Below are positions 28,555 to 37,420 of a DNA stretch of 48,103 bases, one piece after another; the stretch's first letter is position 1; each line of letters begins with the position of its first letter. Where the stretch lies: assembly GCA_937941715.1 (NCBI GenBank), contig CALDGX010000017.1, positions 1 through 48,103 on the forward strand, written 5' to 3'. Position numbers and translations under genes: made by a program. Under the pieces are notes generated by a model. It did not search any database and had not been told where the DNA came from. It saw only the letters and a list, made by a program, of their open reading frames with translations. Source of the stretch: an uncultured Chloracidobacterium sp. (GTDB taxonomy: Bacteria > Acidobacteriota > Blastocatellia > Pyrinomonadales > Pyrinomonadaceae).

Positions 28555-29553
28555 TTATTTCCTCTTTTTCAGGCCGTCGATGACCGCTGAGGCGATCGCC
28601 GGGATCGGCCCCTTCTCATTTGCGTGATTTTCGGTAAATATCACAAGGACGAACTTCTGCCCGTCAGCGGTCTCGATATACGCCGCGTCATGACGTGACT
28701 TGCTGGTCCAACCGGCTTTCGCGTAGAGTTTTGCGTCGCGGATATTTTCGTCCATCAACGCCCTGCCAATAAACTCGACTGCCTGTCCGGCGGGATCTTT
28801 TGCAAAAGGATCACGCTTCATCAACTCCATCATCTTGGCGGTACCGGCCGGGCCGGCGATCCGCCCAAGGACGATCTCGGCCATCAGGCGGGCGGTCGCG
28901 TTGGTGGTTAGCATATTGCGGTTCTCGCCCTTGTATTTGCGGGATTGCTGCTCAATGCCGTAGGCGTCCTCGCAAAACGTCTTTTGATTGGCGTTGATGT
29001 TGGTGTACCCCATTGCCGCCATATACCGGTTGACGCGGTTGCGCTTGTACTGCCACTTGTCGAACTCCTTTTGCGGCAGTTCGGCACCGCTCGAAGTGCC
29101 GGTCAGGACATCGAGGATGTACTGCGTCGCTTCGTTGGACGAATCGACGATCATATCCGTGAGCCCGCGGGCGAGTTCGGGCGTCATCGTCACCTTGCCG
29201 TCCTCGAGCTGACGTTCGAGGGCCGCCATATAGTACATTTTTACGACGCTCGCCGGATAGAGTCTTAACTCGCCGTTGTATTGGGCACGGCCGATGTTCT
29301 GCGGATCGCGAAGGTCAAGCAGCGTCGCCGAGAGTTCGCCCGGCTTGAAGCCAACCGACGAATATTTTGCCAGCATGGCTGTGATCGACGCGTTAAGTAT
29401 CGACTCGAGCTCGGGCGAATCGCGAATGACCGGCGGTTTGTAGCCTTTCTGCGGAACGATCTCGCCGCCGGCCGCGGATCTCTGGGCCGATGCGGTCGAG
29501 CCAAACGAACACAAAAGTCCCAAACAAAACGCGAAAATCAGCAGTTTCTTCAT
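28555..29553 (-). CDS. Class A beta-lactamase-like serine hydrolase
   Basis: A 332-residue secreted serine hydrolase of the penicillin-binding/beta-lactamase fold. The signal peptide (about 1-23) ends at ASAQ. The three active-site motifs are visible: S-x-x-K in PASVVKMY, an SDN-like DSSNEAT, and a KTG-like KAGWTSKSRHD with an Ala in the middle. The altered third motif and absence of a clear omega-loop Glu make true beta-lactamase activity doubtful; it could act on peptidoglycan peptides or another amide or ester. ATG 29553 begins the signal peptide and follows GGAG. Diverges from the APC transporter. Confidence 0.8.
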   Translation of the reverse strand: MKKLLIFAFCLGLLCSFGSTASAQRSAAGGEIVPQKGYKPPVIRDSPELESILNASITAMLAKYSSVGFKPGELSATLLDLRDPQNIGRAQYNGELRLYPASVVKMYYMAALERQLEDGKVTMTPELARGLTDMIVDSSNEATQYILDVLTGTSSGAELPQKEFDKWQYKRNRVNRYMAAMGYTNINANQKTFCEDAYGIEQQSRKYKGENRNMLTTNATARLMAEIVLGRIAGPAGTAKMMELMKRDPFAKDPAGQAVEFIGRALMDENIRDAKLYAKAGWTSKSRHDAAYIETADGQKFVLVIFTENHANEKGPIPAIASAVIDGLKKRK

Positions 29554-29628
29554 GCACTTTTTCTCCGGCAATTCTTTACGCAAGGTGTTTTTCAGAGTAT
29601 AAACGAAAAGCGGCCCTAAAAGAATCAG

Positions 29629-30948
29629 ATGACAGAAGAAAAGCTCGTACGAGGTATCGGACGCTGGGATTTTACCGCCCTGGTCGTCAACACGATCATA
29701 GGAGCCGGTATTTTCGGCCTTCCGGCAAAGGTATTTGCACAGATCGGATCGTACAGCCTCGCGGCGTTTTTGGCCTGCGCCCTGATCATCGGCCTCATAG
29801 TTTTGTGTTACGCCGAGGTCGCGAGCCGGTTTTCGGCGACCGGCGGGCCATACCTATATGCACGCGAGGCATTCGGATCAGCCGTCGGATTCGAGGTCGG
29901 CTGGCTCTATTGGGTCGTTCGCGTCGCCACCTTCGCGGCAAACTGCAATCTGCTGGCGACATATCTGGGATTCTTTTTTCCGGGTGCCGGCGAGGGCGTG
30001 CCGCGATTGATCATCGTTTGCGTCGTGGTCGCGGTGATCACGGCCGTCAACCTGATCGGCGTCCGCGAATCAGCGGTGATGACCAACATTTTCACCGTCG
30101 GCAAACTGCTGCCGCTGTTGATCTTTGTGATGGTCGGCGCGTTTTTTATCCAGCCCGCGAACTTCAGCTTTGGCGAACTGCCGCAATACGGCTCGTTCTC
30201 AAGTGCCGTGCTGCTGCTGATCTATGCCTTTGTCGGATTTGAGGCGTCGGTTGTGCTTTCCGGCGAGACCAAAGAGCCGCAGCGGACGATCCCGTTCGGA
30301 CTTGTTGCGGGGCTCGTCGCCGTGGCGGTCCTATATATCTCGGTCCAGGTCGTGAGCATCGGTACGCTGCCCGGACTTGCGGCTTCGGAACGACCGATAG
30401 CCGACGCGGCCGCCGTGTTCCTTGGCCCGTTCGGGGCGGCGTTAATAACGCTGGGTGCATTGATCTCGATCTTCGGCAACCTCAATGTCGGCGTTCTGAG
30501 TTCGACGCGGCTGCTTTTTGCCATGTCCGAACAGCGTGATCTGCCGGCGGTGTTCGAAAAGACACATCCCAGATTAAAAACGCCGTACGTATCGATCCTC
30601 GCCACGTCGGCCGTGATCCTGGTGCTCACTATCCAGTCGTCGTTCCTGACCGCCGTCGCGATCGCGACCATCACGCGGCTGCTGGTCTACGCGACCACGT
30701 TGATCTCGCTGCCGATCTTTCGCCGCCGCGAGGGAATGCCCTCGCCGCCGTTCGCGGCCCCGATGGGCGTCGTTTCGGCGGTGATCTCGCTGGGGTTGAT
30801 CGTCTGGCTTCTGACGAACGTTGATTTTCGCAAAGAGGGATTGGCGGTGATAATTACGATCGTGGTCGGTGTGGCCATTTACTTCGCCAACATTGCTTGG
30901 CGGCGCTTTGCGGCAAACCCGGTTTCTACCGACCCGGACGAGCAGTAA
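29629..30948 (+). CDS. APC-superfamily amino acid permease
   Basis: A 439-residue membrane transporter with 12 predicted segments. The first segment holds the substrate-binding NTIIGAGIFGLP typical of the amino acid-polyamine-organocation superfamily; the sixth has the matching FVGFEASVVLSGETKEPQRTIP. It probably imports or exchanges an amino acid. The exact substrate cannot be told. The next gene, a methyltransferase, starts four bases after the stop. Confidence 0.92.
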   Translation: MTEEKLVRGIGRWDFTALVVNTIIGAGIFGLPAKVFAQIGSYSLAAFLACALIIGLIVLCYAEVASRFSATGGPYLYAREAFGSAVGFEVGWLYWVVRVATFAANCNLLATYLGFFFPGAGEGVPRLIIVCVVVAVITAVNLIGVRESAVMTNIFTVGKLLPLLIFVMVGAFFIQPANFSFGELPQYGSFSSAVLLLIYAFVGFEASVVLSGETKEPQRTIPFGLVAGLVAVAVLYISVQVVSIGTLPGLAASERPIADAAAVFLGPFGAALITLGALISIFGNLNVGVLSSTRLLFAMSEQRDLPAVFEKTHPRLKTPYVSILATSAVILVLTIQSSFLTAVAIATITRLLVYATTLISLPIFRRREGMPSPPFAAPMGVVSAVISLGLIVWLLTNVDFRKEGLAVIITIVVGVAIYFANIAWRRFAANPVSTDPDEQ

Positions 30949-30951
30949 CCC

Positions 30952-31902
30952 TTGTCAATTCCCTCCAGTGCAAAAGAGTGCATCATTTGCGGCGGCCGGC
31001 TCACGGCGGCCATTTCGGACATTATCCCGGCCGGCGAGGATGTCGGCTACACGATACTGGATTGCGAGGAGTGCGGTTTGGGCGTTCTCGACCCGCAGCC
31101 TGACGACCTCGATCGGCACTACGAAGACTATTACGGCGGCAGGCACGGTTTTACACGCGACTATCGCGCAAACCGGCGGCTGCACAGACTCGAGCGGTCG
31201 GCACCGGAGGGCGACGGCCGAAAGGTGCTCGATATCGGTTTTGGCGACGGCTCGTTTCTGAGAGCGGCAAAACGCCGCGGTTGGATCACCGTCGGAACAG
31301 AGCGAAACGCCCGGCTCGACGACAACGACGGCATTGCGGTCTTCGCGGATGTGGATGCTGTTCGCGCGGAGTTTGGCGGCGGGGCGTTCGACGCGGTCAC
31401 CTGCTGGCACACGCTTGAGCATTTTCGCGATCCGGCCGCTCTGCTCGGCCAGATCCACGGCCTCTTGGCGGATGACGGCGTGCTGCTGATCGCCGTGCCC
31501 GACTACAACGGGCGCCAATCGCGCATCTTCGGCCGGTATTGGCTGCATCTGGACGTGCCCCGGCACCTTTACCATTTCGGGCCGGAGCCGATCCGCCGGT
31601 TGTTGACGGAACACGGATTCAGGATCGGCGGGATGTCGCATCACGAATTTGAGTATGACGTGATGGGCTGGGCACAGAGCCTCCTGAACCGAATGTTTTC
31701 GGCCCAGGACGTATTCTTTCGTATGCTCGCCGGCCGGCCGACAGATGCCGGAGCCGGCAGCCGTGTAGTAAACTTCGTTTTGGGCGCGTTGTTTTCGGCG
31801 GTATCGCTCCCGATGGTGTTGATCGACGCCGTCGGCGGACGCGGCGGCACGCTGGTCGTGAGAGCTACGAAAATGAACGCAAATGGCGGCCGGTCAGCCT
31901 GA
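30952..31902 (+). CDS. Class I SAM-dependent methyltransferase with N-terminal zinc ribbon
   Basis: A 316-residue enzyme. An N-terminal four-cysteine ribbon (CIICGG and CEECG) is followed by the SAM-binding motif I VLDIGFGDGSFL near residue 90 and a motif resembling methyltransferase type 11/12 (AVTCWHTLEHFRDP). A C-terminal hydrophobic segment (about 278-300) may touch the membrane. The start is TTG 30952: no ATG precedes the ribbon, and the codon falls three bases after the permease stop. Similar proteins methylate small molecules or modified sugars in envelope pathways. The substrate is unknown. Confidence 0.85.
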   Translation: MSIPSSAKECIICGGRLTAAISDIIPAGEDVGYTILDCEECGLGVLDPQPDDLDRHYEDYYGGRHGFTRDYRANRRLHRLERSAPEGDGRKVLDIGFGDGSFLRAAKRRGWITVGTERNARLDDNDGIAVFADVDAVRAEFGGGAFDAVTCWHTLEHFRDPAALLGQIHGLLADDGVLLIAVPDYNGRQSRIFGRYWLHLDVPRHLYHFGPEPIRRLLTEHGFRIGGMSHHEFEYDVMGWAQSLLNRMFSAQDVFFRMLAGRPTDAGAGSRVVNFVLGALFSAVSLPMVLIDAVGGRGGTLVVRATKMNANGGRSA

Positions 31903-31935
31903 TCCGCGGCCGTCCGGCTTTATTATCACTGACAA

Positions 31936-33681
31936 ATGTCGAACCAGGAAGAAAACAGCGGCGGCTTTTTCGCCAAATACTCCGAGTGGCTGATCGCGGT
32001 CGGCCTCGTCGCCGTATGTCTCGCGATCTATGCTCAAACCTTCGGTTTTGAATTCATCAACATCGATGACCGGGCGTACATTTTTGAGAATCCGGCGGTT
32101 CTGAGCGGCCTGAATTCACGCTCGGTCTACTGGGCGATGACGGCCTTTCACTCGGGAAACTGGCACCCCGTGACCTGGCTGTCGCATATGCTTGACGTGA
32201 CGCTTTTCGGCCAGAACGCCGGAATGCATCACGCGACGAACGTCTTGTTTCATTGTATCGGTTCGGTACTCTCGTACTTTGCGTTCAAGCGATTGACAGG
32301 CAGCGTCGGCCAGGCGGCGATGATCGCTTTCCTGTTCGCGGTGCATCCGACGCACGTCGAGTCGGTCGCGTGGGTGGCCGAACGCCGTGACGTATTGAGC
32401 GTCGTATTTTGGATGCTGACGATGCTCGCGTATTTCCGGTACAGCGATGCGGTCAGGGAACGGACATCTTCGCCGGTGCTCTGGATGACGCTGACCGCGG
32501 TGTTCTTCGCACTCGGACTGATGTCCAAACCGATGCTCGTGACGCTGCCGTTCGCGTTGATCCTTTGCGATTTTTGGAGCCTCGGCCGGCTGAAAAAGAT
32601 CGGCGACCTGAAAGGCCTGTCCATCGAGAAGATACCGCTATTTGCCCTGACCGCCGCCTCGAGTGTGATCACTTTTCTGGCTCAATCATCCGCCGGGGCG
32701 ACCGTGGCCCTCGAACAAATGCCGATCAGCGAGCGCCTCGCCAATTCATCGCAGGCCTACGCGAAGTACATCATTATGATGTTCTACCCGAGGAATCTCG
32801 GCCTCTCGTATCCGATCGACTATCCGATCGACCCGCTCAAGACCATCGGCAGCGTTTTGTTGATACTGACCGTCAGCTTTTATTTCTGGACGCAGAGATC
32901 GGCGAGGCCGTACCTTTTGATGGGTTGGCTGTGGTTTCTCGGGACGCTCGTTCCCGTGATCGGGCTCGTGCAAGTCGGGCTCCAGAGCCATGCCGACCGC
33001 TATACTTACATACCGTATTTCGGGCTTTTTCTGATCATTACTGGGCTCGCGGGCGAATTCATCGGCAAATACCGAATAGACAAAAGGGCTGTCGCGGCCG
33101 CCGCGGCGATAGTGATCTGCGTCCTCAGCGGTGTCGCCTACGTACAGGCGTCGCATTGGCAAACGAGCGAGACGCTTTACACCCACACACTGTCATTTAC
33201 TAGTAAAAACTACTTTTTAATGTCAAATCTCTGCCTGTATTATGTTAAAAATAGTACGGTCGAGATCGCCGAACGCCGCTGCACCGAATTGCTCGAGGCG
33301 ACGCCGCCGACCGCCGAAGGGTATAACATCCTCGGCCTTTTGAGGACCGAGACGGGCCGCGTCGACGACGGCATCGCGTATTTTGAAAAGGCGATAAAAC
33401 TGCGGCCCGATTGGGGCATACTCCATGCCCATTCGGCGATGGCGTTGTCAAAAGCGGGGCGGACCGTTGAGGCCGAAAAAGAGCTGGCGATCGCCAAGGC
33501 ATCGACCGACGGCAGCGTAAACCGGCCGACGCTCGCCCGCGTGATGAACGAATTTGCCCTGGCGATGGAACAGCGCGGCCAGACCGGCATCGCCCTTCAA
33601 TACTACGACCAGGCCGCCGCGGCCGACCCGGCGTTCAAAGATGCGGCGGCAAACGCCGCCCGCCTTCGCGGCAAGAATTGA
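31936..33681 (+). CDS. TMTC-like GT-C membrane protein with C-terminal TPR repeats
   Basis: A 581-residue protein. About ten membrane segments occupy residues 15-410. The first outer loop has the acidic NIDDRAYI motif and WHPVTWLSHMLD; the next has HPTHVESVAWVAERRDVL. These are hallmarks of the TMTC/PMT-like family of GT-C glycosyltransferases, which in animals O-mannosylate proteins. Residues about 450-575 are tetratricopeptide repeats (YNILGLLRTETGRVDDGIAYFEKAIKL). The catalytic role in bacteria is not established. Interestingly a GH47 mannosidase is encoded 2.3 kb away. The linker region 33195-33256 is unusually AT-rich. Confidence 0.87.
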   Translation: MSNQEENSGGFFAKYSEWLIAVGLVAVCLAIYAQTFGFEFINIDDRAYIFENPAVLSGLNSRSVYWAMTAFHSGNWHPVTWLSHMLDVTLFGQNAGMHHATNVLFHCIGSVLSYFAFKRLTGSVGQAAMIAFLFAVHPTHVESVAWVAERRDVLSVVFWMLTMLAYFRYSDAVRERTSSPVLWMTLTAVFFALGLMSKPMLVTLPFALILCDFWSLGRLKKIGDLKGLSIEKIPLFALTAASSVITFLAQSSAGATVALEQMPISERLANSSQAYAKYIIMMFYPRNLGLSYPIDYPIDPLKTIGSVLLILTVSFYFWTQRSARPYLLMGWLWFLGTLVPVIGLVQVGLQSHADRYTYIPYFGLFLIITGLAGEFIGKYRIDKRAVAAAAAIVICVLSGVAYVQASHWQTSETLYTHTLSFTSKNYFLMSNLCLYYVKNSTVEIAERRCTELLEATPPTAEGYNILGLLRTETGRVDDGIAYFEKAIKLRPDWGILHAHSAMALSKAGRTVEAEKELAIAKASTDGSVNRPTLARVMNEFALAMEQRGQTGIALQYYDQAAAADPAFKDAAANAARLRGKN

Positions 33682-33703
33682 CCGGCGGCCCGTTCTTTGC
33701 AAT

Positions 33704-34117
33704 ATGAAGAAACCATTACTCATCATTATCGCAATTCTGGCCGCCGCGGCTTTTGCCGGGGCTCAAACGATCGAGGACAGCAGCCGCCGAACGATCGGCT
33801 ATATTTCGTCAAGCGGCACGGTCGAGGACAGCAGCCGCCGAACGCTCGGTTACATTTCGTCGAGCGGCACGGTCGAAGACAGCAGCCGCCGGACCATCGG
33901 CTATCTGACCAAGAACGGCACCGTCGAAAACAGCAGCCGAAGTACGATCGGCTATATCAACTCGAACGGCACGGTCGAAAATTCAAGCCGCTCGACCATC
34001 GGGTACGTCAATTCCAACGGGACGGTCGAGGACAGTTCACGCCGCACGATCGGCTACGCAAAGGATGTCGATCAGCGGCACGCCGCACTGTTTTTCTTTT
34101 TCTTTTTCAGGAAGTGA
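33704..34117 (+). CDS. Secreted six-repeat beta-flower-like protein
   Basis: A 137-residue exported protein. The signal peptide (1-21, ending AGAQ) is followed by six perfect-length 17-residue repeats with consensus TVEDSSRRTIGYISSNG. Each matches the short strand pattern of 'beta-flower' repeat proteins (as I remember those families). The C-terminus is unusual: QRHAALFFFFFFRK, six phenylalanines in a row coded by three TTTTTC hexamers. ATG 33704 begins the signal peptide and is 22 bases after the TMTC-like gene. The next gene starts four bases after its stop, so the two are co-transcribed. Function unknown. Confidence 0.85.
   Translation: MKKPLLIIIAILAAAAFAGAQTIEDSSRRTIGYISSSGTVEDSSRRTLGYISSSGTVEDSSRRTIGYLTKNGTVENSSRSTIGYINSNGTVENSSRSTIGYVNSNGTVEDSSRRTIGYAKDVDQRHAALFFFFFFRK
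33767..34072 (+). repeat. Six 51-bp coding tandem repeats
   Basis: Units begin at 33767, 33818, 33869, 33920, 33971 and 34022. Each encodes 17 residues. The early units share long identical stretches such as GAGGACAGCAGCCGCCGAAC, so recent duplication or conversion is likely. Confidence 0.9.
34091..34108 (+). repeat. Three TTTTTC hexamers encoding a hexaphenylalanine tail
   Basis: TTTTTC occurs three times in tandem at the end of the beta-flower-like gene. It encodes the Phe run and is a likely slippage site. It also places a T-rich transcript segment just before the next ribosome site. Confidence 0.85.
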
Positions 34118-34121
34118 CATT

Positions 34122-34925
34122 ATGATCAGATCGATCGCCGCCGTTTTACTTGCTTGTGTGGTTTCATCTGCCGTCCTCGGCCAATCAGCGATAGTGCCGA
34201 TCGTCGAGTTGCGCGGCGGCGGCCTGCTCGGAGGCGTTCGCGACGGCAAATGGGTCGAGCCGAGCCTCGCGTTTGAGGCGCTGACCGAGGCGTCAAAGGT
34301 CAAGCTGGTCGGCTTTGGCGGCGTCGAAAAGGCCTCGCCGATAGCCCTGAAACGCGGGCCTGTCGAGGATGTCTGTGAGGATTTTTACCGGATGGAGCTT
34401 GGCCTGGAGCCTCGCAGCGGGATCGGGATCGGCACCTCGGCAGGTTGGGACCCGATGCCGCGAGCGGTCAAAAAGATCAGTCCGGACACGGCCGGCAATC
34501 GTGCCGCCGCGGCCGCACTGCTCCGCACCAAACGGATAACTCGGTCGAAGATCGTCATTACCGGCGCTTACAGCACCGATCTCGACGGTGACGGCACATG
34601 CGAGACGATCCTTAGTGCGACGTACTCAAAACGCGGGTTCAACGAGGGCACATCGGTCGGCGACTATTCGTTTGTAATGATCCGCCGCTCCGTCGGCGGC
34701 AGGACGTCGAACCAACTGGTCGACGGCGAGTTTATCCGCAACAGCACCGAATTTGGGGCACCGAATCAGTACGAGGTGCAGGCGATCGCCGACCTGAACG
34801 GCGACGGCAAGATGGAGATCGTCGTCTATTCACAGTACTACGAGGGAGCCGGAACCGCCGCGTTCGAATTTGCCGGCGGCCGGCCGAAACATATCAAGGT
34901 GATGACGATCGGCTGCGGAGTTTAG
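34122..34925 (+). CDS. Secreted protein of unknown function with FG-GAP-like calcium loops
   Basis: A 267-residue exported protein I cannot place in a family. The signal peptide (about 1-20) ends at VLGQ. Two Asp-rich loops are visible in the C-terminal half, TDLDGDGTCETIL and ADLNGDGKMEIVVYS, resembling FG-GAP/VCBS-type calcium-binding units; this suggests a beta-propeller or sandwich. ATG 34122 lies four bases after the beta-flower stop, behind AGGAAG. The last four bases overlap the stop of the convergent SDR gene. Confidence 0.75.
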   Translation: MIRSIAAVLLACVVSSAVLGQSAIVPIVELRGGGLLGGVRDGKWVEPSLAFEALTEASKVKLVGFGGVEKASPIALKRGPVEDVCEDFYRMELGLEPRSGIGIGTSAGWDPMPRAVKKISPDTAGNRAAAAALLRTKRITRSKIVITGAYSTDLDGDGTCETILSATYSKRGFNEGTSVGDYSFVMIRRSVGGRTSNQLVDGEFIRNSTEFGAPNQYEVQAIADLNGDGKMEIVVYSQYYEGAGTAAFEFAGGRPKHIKVMTIGCGV

Positions 34926-35953
34926 GAAAAGACACCTTCGCCGAGAAAGTTCCGCCGCAGATAGGTGATCGTGTCCTGCAGCGTTTCCTGCGGGTCGCGG
35001 GGGCTGAAACCGAGTTCGTCGATCGCCTTTGCCGAGTCGAAATACCAGAAATACTCAGCCTGCTCGACCTCGTTCGGCATTACGGGCGACGGCTTGCCCC
35101 AATTTTTGTAAAACGAACTGATCAGGCTCGAACCGGCCATCGCAAATTTCTTGGGCACCTTTAACATCGGGGCCGAAACACCCGAGAGTCGGGCGAGCCG
35201 GCCGAAAAACTGCTCGAACGTCATGTTTTCAGCACCGAGCAAGTATCTTTCCTGATGCCTTCCCTTGTCCAACGCGGAGATAAATGCGGCCGCCGCGTCG
35301 CGAACGTCAACAAAATTCAATCCGCCGCCGGGGCTGTACGGCACCTTTTTACCCAGAAAATCAAGCACGGGCTTGGTCGAGCTCAGACGTTCGTCGTCGG
35401 GCCCGAGCAGGAGCGACGGGTTCATAATGACCAGCCGGCGGCCCTCACCGCCGAAATTTTCGATCGCCGCCCTTTCCTGATAGTACTTTGAGGCGTAATA
35501 CGCCCATCGGGTGAGAATGTCGATCGGCTGCGGATATGTTTCATCCACGACCTGTTCGTCCTCGGTCACGGCGATAGTTCCGCTCGACGAAGCCAGGATC
35601 AGCGTACTGACGTCCGCCTCGTCAGCGGCCTCGCACAGGACGCGTGTTCCCTCGAGATGGATCTTGTTCATCTCGGCCGCGTCGTCGTTGTCCCGCGAGA
35701 CCTTGCCGGCAAGGTGAAATATCGCCGAAACGTTCTTACACGCCTTTGCCACCGCTTCGCGGTCGGTCACCGAGCCCTCGACCGCCTTAATGCCCGCGTC
35801 CTTCATCCACTCCGGCACGCGCGATGCCATGACCTTAAGATTTGACTCGCCCGCGTCCAGAAACTGCCTGACGATGTGGGTGCCGAGAAACCCCGTCCCG
35901 CCGGTGATGAGAATGCGCTTTTCTGTTTTTGCTATTGCTTTAGACTTGGCCAT
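34922..35953 (-). CDS. Extended SDR, NAD-dependent epimerase/dehydratase family
   Basis: A 343-residue cytosolic oxidoreductase. The Rossmann motif is GGTGFLGTH near residue 18, the catalytic Tyr-x3-Lys is YYASK, and SSSGTIAV carries the preceding Ser. The overall pattern resembles dihydroflavonol reductase and hopanoid-associated sugar epimerase (HpnA)-like enzymes. ATG 35953 (MAKSKAIAK) is chosen over an upstream ATG giving a nine-residue cysteine-rich addition. It lies 55 bases downstream of the GH47 gene in the same direction. The substrate is unknown. Confidence 0.88.
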   Translation of the reverse strand: MAKSKAIAKTEKRILITGGTGFLGTHIVRQFLDAGESNLKVMASRVPEWMKDAGIKAVEGSVTDREAVAKACKNVSAIFHLAGKVSRDNDDAAEMNKIHLEGTRVLCEAADEADVSTLILASSSGTIAVTEDEQVVDETYPQPIDILTRWAYYASKYYQERAAIENFGGEGRRLVIMNPSLLLGPDDERLSSTKPVLDFLGKKVPYSPGGGLNFVDVRDAAAAFISALDKGRHQERYLLGAENMTFEQFFGRLARLSGVSAPMLKVPKKFAMAGSSLISSFYKNWGKPSPVMPNEVEQAEYFWYFDSAKAIDELGFSPRDPQETLQDTITYLRRNFLGEGVFS

Positions 35954-35965
35954 ACACTTTTTTTT

Positions 35966-35998
35966 AACGCAGAGGCACATCTCGGCGATCTCTGCGTT
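35966..35998. repeat. Inverted repeat between the GH47 and SDR genes
   Basis: AACGCAGAG (35966-35974) and CTCTGCGTT (35990-35998) are exact inverted copies with a 15-base loop. On the plus strand a T-run precedes it. On the minus strand an A-run follows, so it is not a normal terminator in the direction of transcription. Function unclear. Confidence 0.5.
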
Positions 35999-36008
35999 TA
36001 GAACTTCC

Positions 36009-37412
36009 TCAAAACTTCCTCTGTATCGGGTGTGCCTCCGTATTAAATACGATCTTCTTGAGATCCAGCGTCTTTTCCGGGGCGAACAATAGATAGAAAT
36101 ACTTGAATGTCTCAGCCAGCACGAAGCTGTGCATATAGTCGGTCTTTTCTTTTGTCACCACGCTCTTTAACCCTGCATAGGCGACATCCGTGCGGCAGTG
36201 TTTCACAAAATCGTCGAACATCTGCTTACCCATCGCCAGGTATTTCGGGTCTTTGGTGTACTGATAGAGATAATATGCCGATTCGACGATCTCGGGCCGC
36301 AGCGGGTAACCGGCGGACTCGACCTTGCCGGTCCGGTAATTATAGACCTCGGGCTCAATGCCGTTGGCCTGCCACATCTTGAACATCGAATCCTGCAACG
36401 CACGGGCCCGATTCAGGTCGCCGTCGAGCGCCAGCAGACCCGGAAAAAAGGCGTCGAGGGCTCCAGTCGTCGTTTCGGTCCGCTTGCCGGTATTCATATC
36501 CGCGTGGCCGTACCAAAGGTCGGCATTGACCTCACGGCCCTGCACGTTCGGCTTGGACATGCCCGGCCCTTCGTCCGCCAGATATGAATGCACCTTGGCG
36601 ATCGAGTCTTCCCACATATCGCGGCATTCTTGATCGTTAAACAAGATCGCGGCCTTGAGCAGATACTCGTAGTAAGAATCGATCTCGGCGCTGACGTGGC
36701 TGTCGGGATTGGTCCATTTGCCGGTTTCGACATTGATATTTGTCCCGACCAGGCCGATCGGCGAACGCCGTTTGTAGGTCTCAACAAGTGCCCGTTTCGC
36801 CTTATCGTAATAGACGGGTTTACCGGTCAGTTTAGCGAGTGTGCCAAATTCGATCAGCAGCGTGCCGGTTTCGGCGGGGTTTGAGACCGCACCCGAGGTC
36901 TTGCCGGTCCTGAGATTGACATTTTTGTACGGCAGACCGGTGGGCGAATCGAATACAGGCAGCAATCTCCGGCCGAGATCGTCCGCCAAAGCGAGCAGGC
37001 GCTTGTCGCCGGTCATCTGATAGCTCGAGAGCAGGCCGCCGAGGATGCGTATCGTTATCTCAAAATTTTGGACCGAAATGTCCTTATCGAACGACAGATT
37101 TTTGACGATATACTCGCGGGTCCGGTCGGCCTCATCCTTAAACCCAAGCAGATACAGCGAGTCGAGCGCGTCCACCGGCGTCATCAGTATCGACTGGCCA
37201 TACCAGTCGCGGCACGTTTTGGATATCGGCTTGAGGTCGTCATGTCCCCAACAGTACTGCTTGTAGCCATTCCAGGCGTGCATAAACTCAGCCTTGACCT
37301 GCTTGACCGCCGCATCTCGATCTACTTTTGGCGGAGTTTGAGCGGCCGCCTGCCCGGCCGCGAGGGCCGTGAGCAGGCAAAACGCCGTTAGGATGAATTC
37401 ACGCGTTTTCAT
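36009..37412 (-). CDS. Secreted GH47 family class I alpha-mannosidase
   Basis: A 467-residue glycoside hydrolase with an (alpha/alpha)7 barrel. The signal peptide (about 1-25) ends at AAAQ. All hallmarks of GH47 are visible: VQNFEITIRILGGLLSSY with the acid Glu, EIDSYYEYLLKAA with the catalytic Asp, YPLRPEIVESAYYLYQ with the other catalytic Glu, SFVLAETFKYFYLLF, and the calcium-binding Thr in FNTEAHP. The family trims alpha-1,2-linked mannose and is chiefly eukaryotic. It starts eight bases after the stop of the M16 peptidase gene, so it is co-transcribed with it. Substrate here is unknown. Confidence 0.92.
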   Translation of the reverse strand: MKTREFILTAFCLLTALAAGQAAAQTPPKVDRDAAVKQVKAEFMHAWNGYKQYCWGHDDLKPISKTCRDWYGQSILMTPVDALDSLYLLGFKDEADRTREYIVKNLSFDKDISVQNFEITIRILGGLLSSYQMTGDKRLLALADDLGRRLLPVFDSPTGLPYKNVNLRTGKTSGAVSNPAETGTLLIEFGTLAKLTGKPVYYDKAKRALVETYKRRSPIGLVGTNINVETGKWTNPDSHVSAEIDSYYEYLLKAAILFNDQECRDMWEDSIAKVHSYLADEGPGMSKPNVQGREVNADLWYGHADMNTGKRTETTTGALDAFFPGLLALDGDLNRARALQDSMFKMWQANGIEPEVYNYRTGKVESAGYPLRPEIVESAYYLYQYTKDPKYLAMGKQMFDDFVKHCRTDVAYAGLKSVVTKEKTDYMHSFVLAETFKYFYLLFAPEKTLDLKKIVFNTEAHPIQRKF

Positions 37413-37420
37413 AGGTTGAC

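Noticed and set aside
28155..29553. Antibiotic-resistance beta-lactamase locus
   Set aside because: The third active-site motif is KAG rather than KTG and no omega-loop Glu is obvious, so resistance cannot be claimed.
33767..34072. CRISPR-like array from regular 51-bp spacing
   Set aside because: The repeats are contiguous, coding and without unique spacers; they are protein repeats of a secreted protein.
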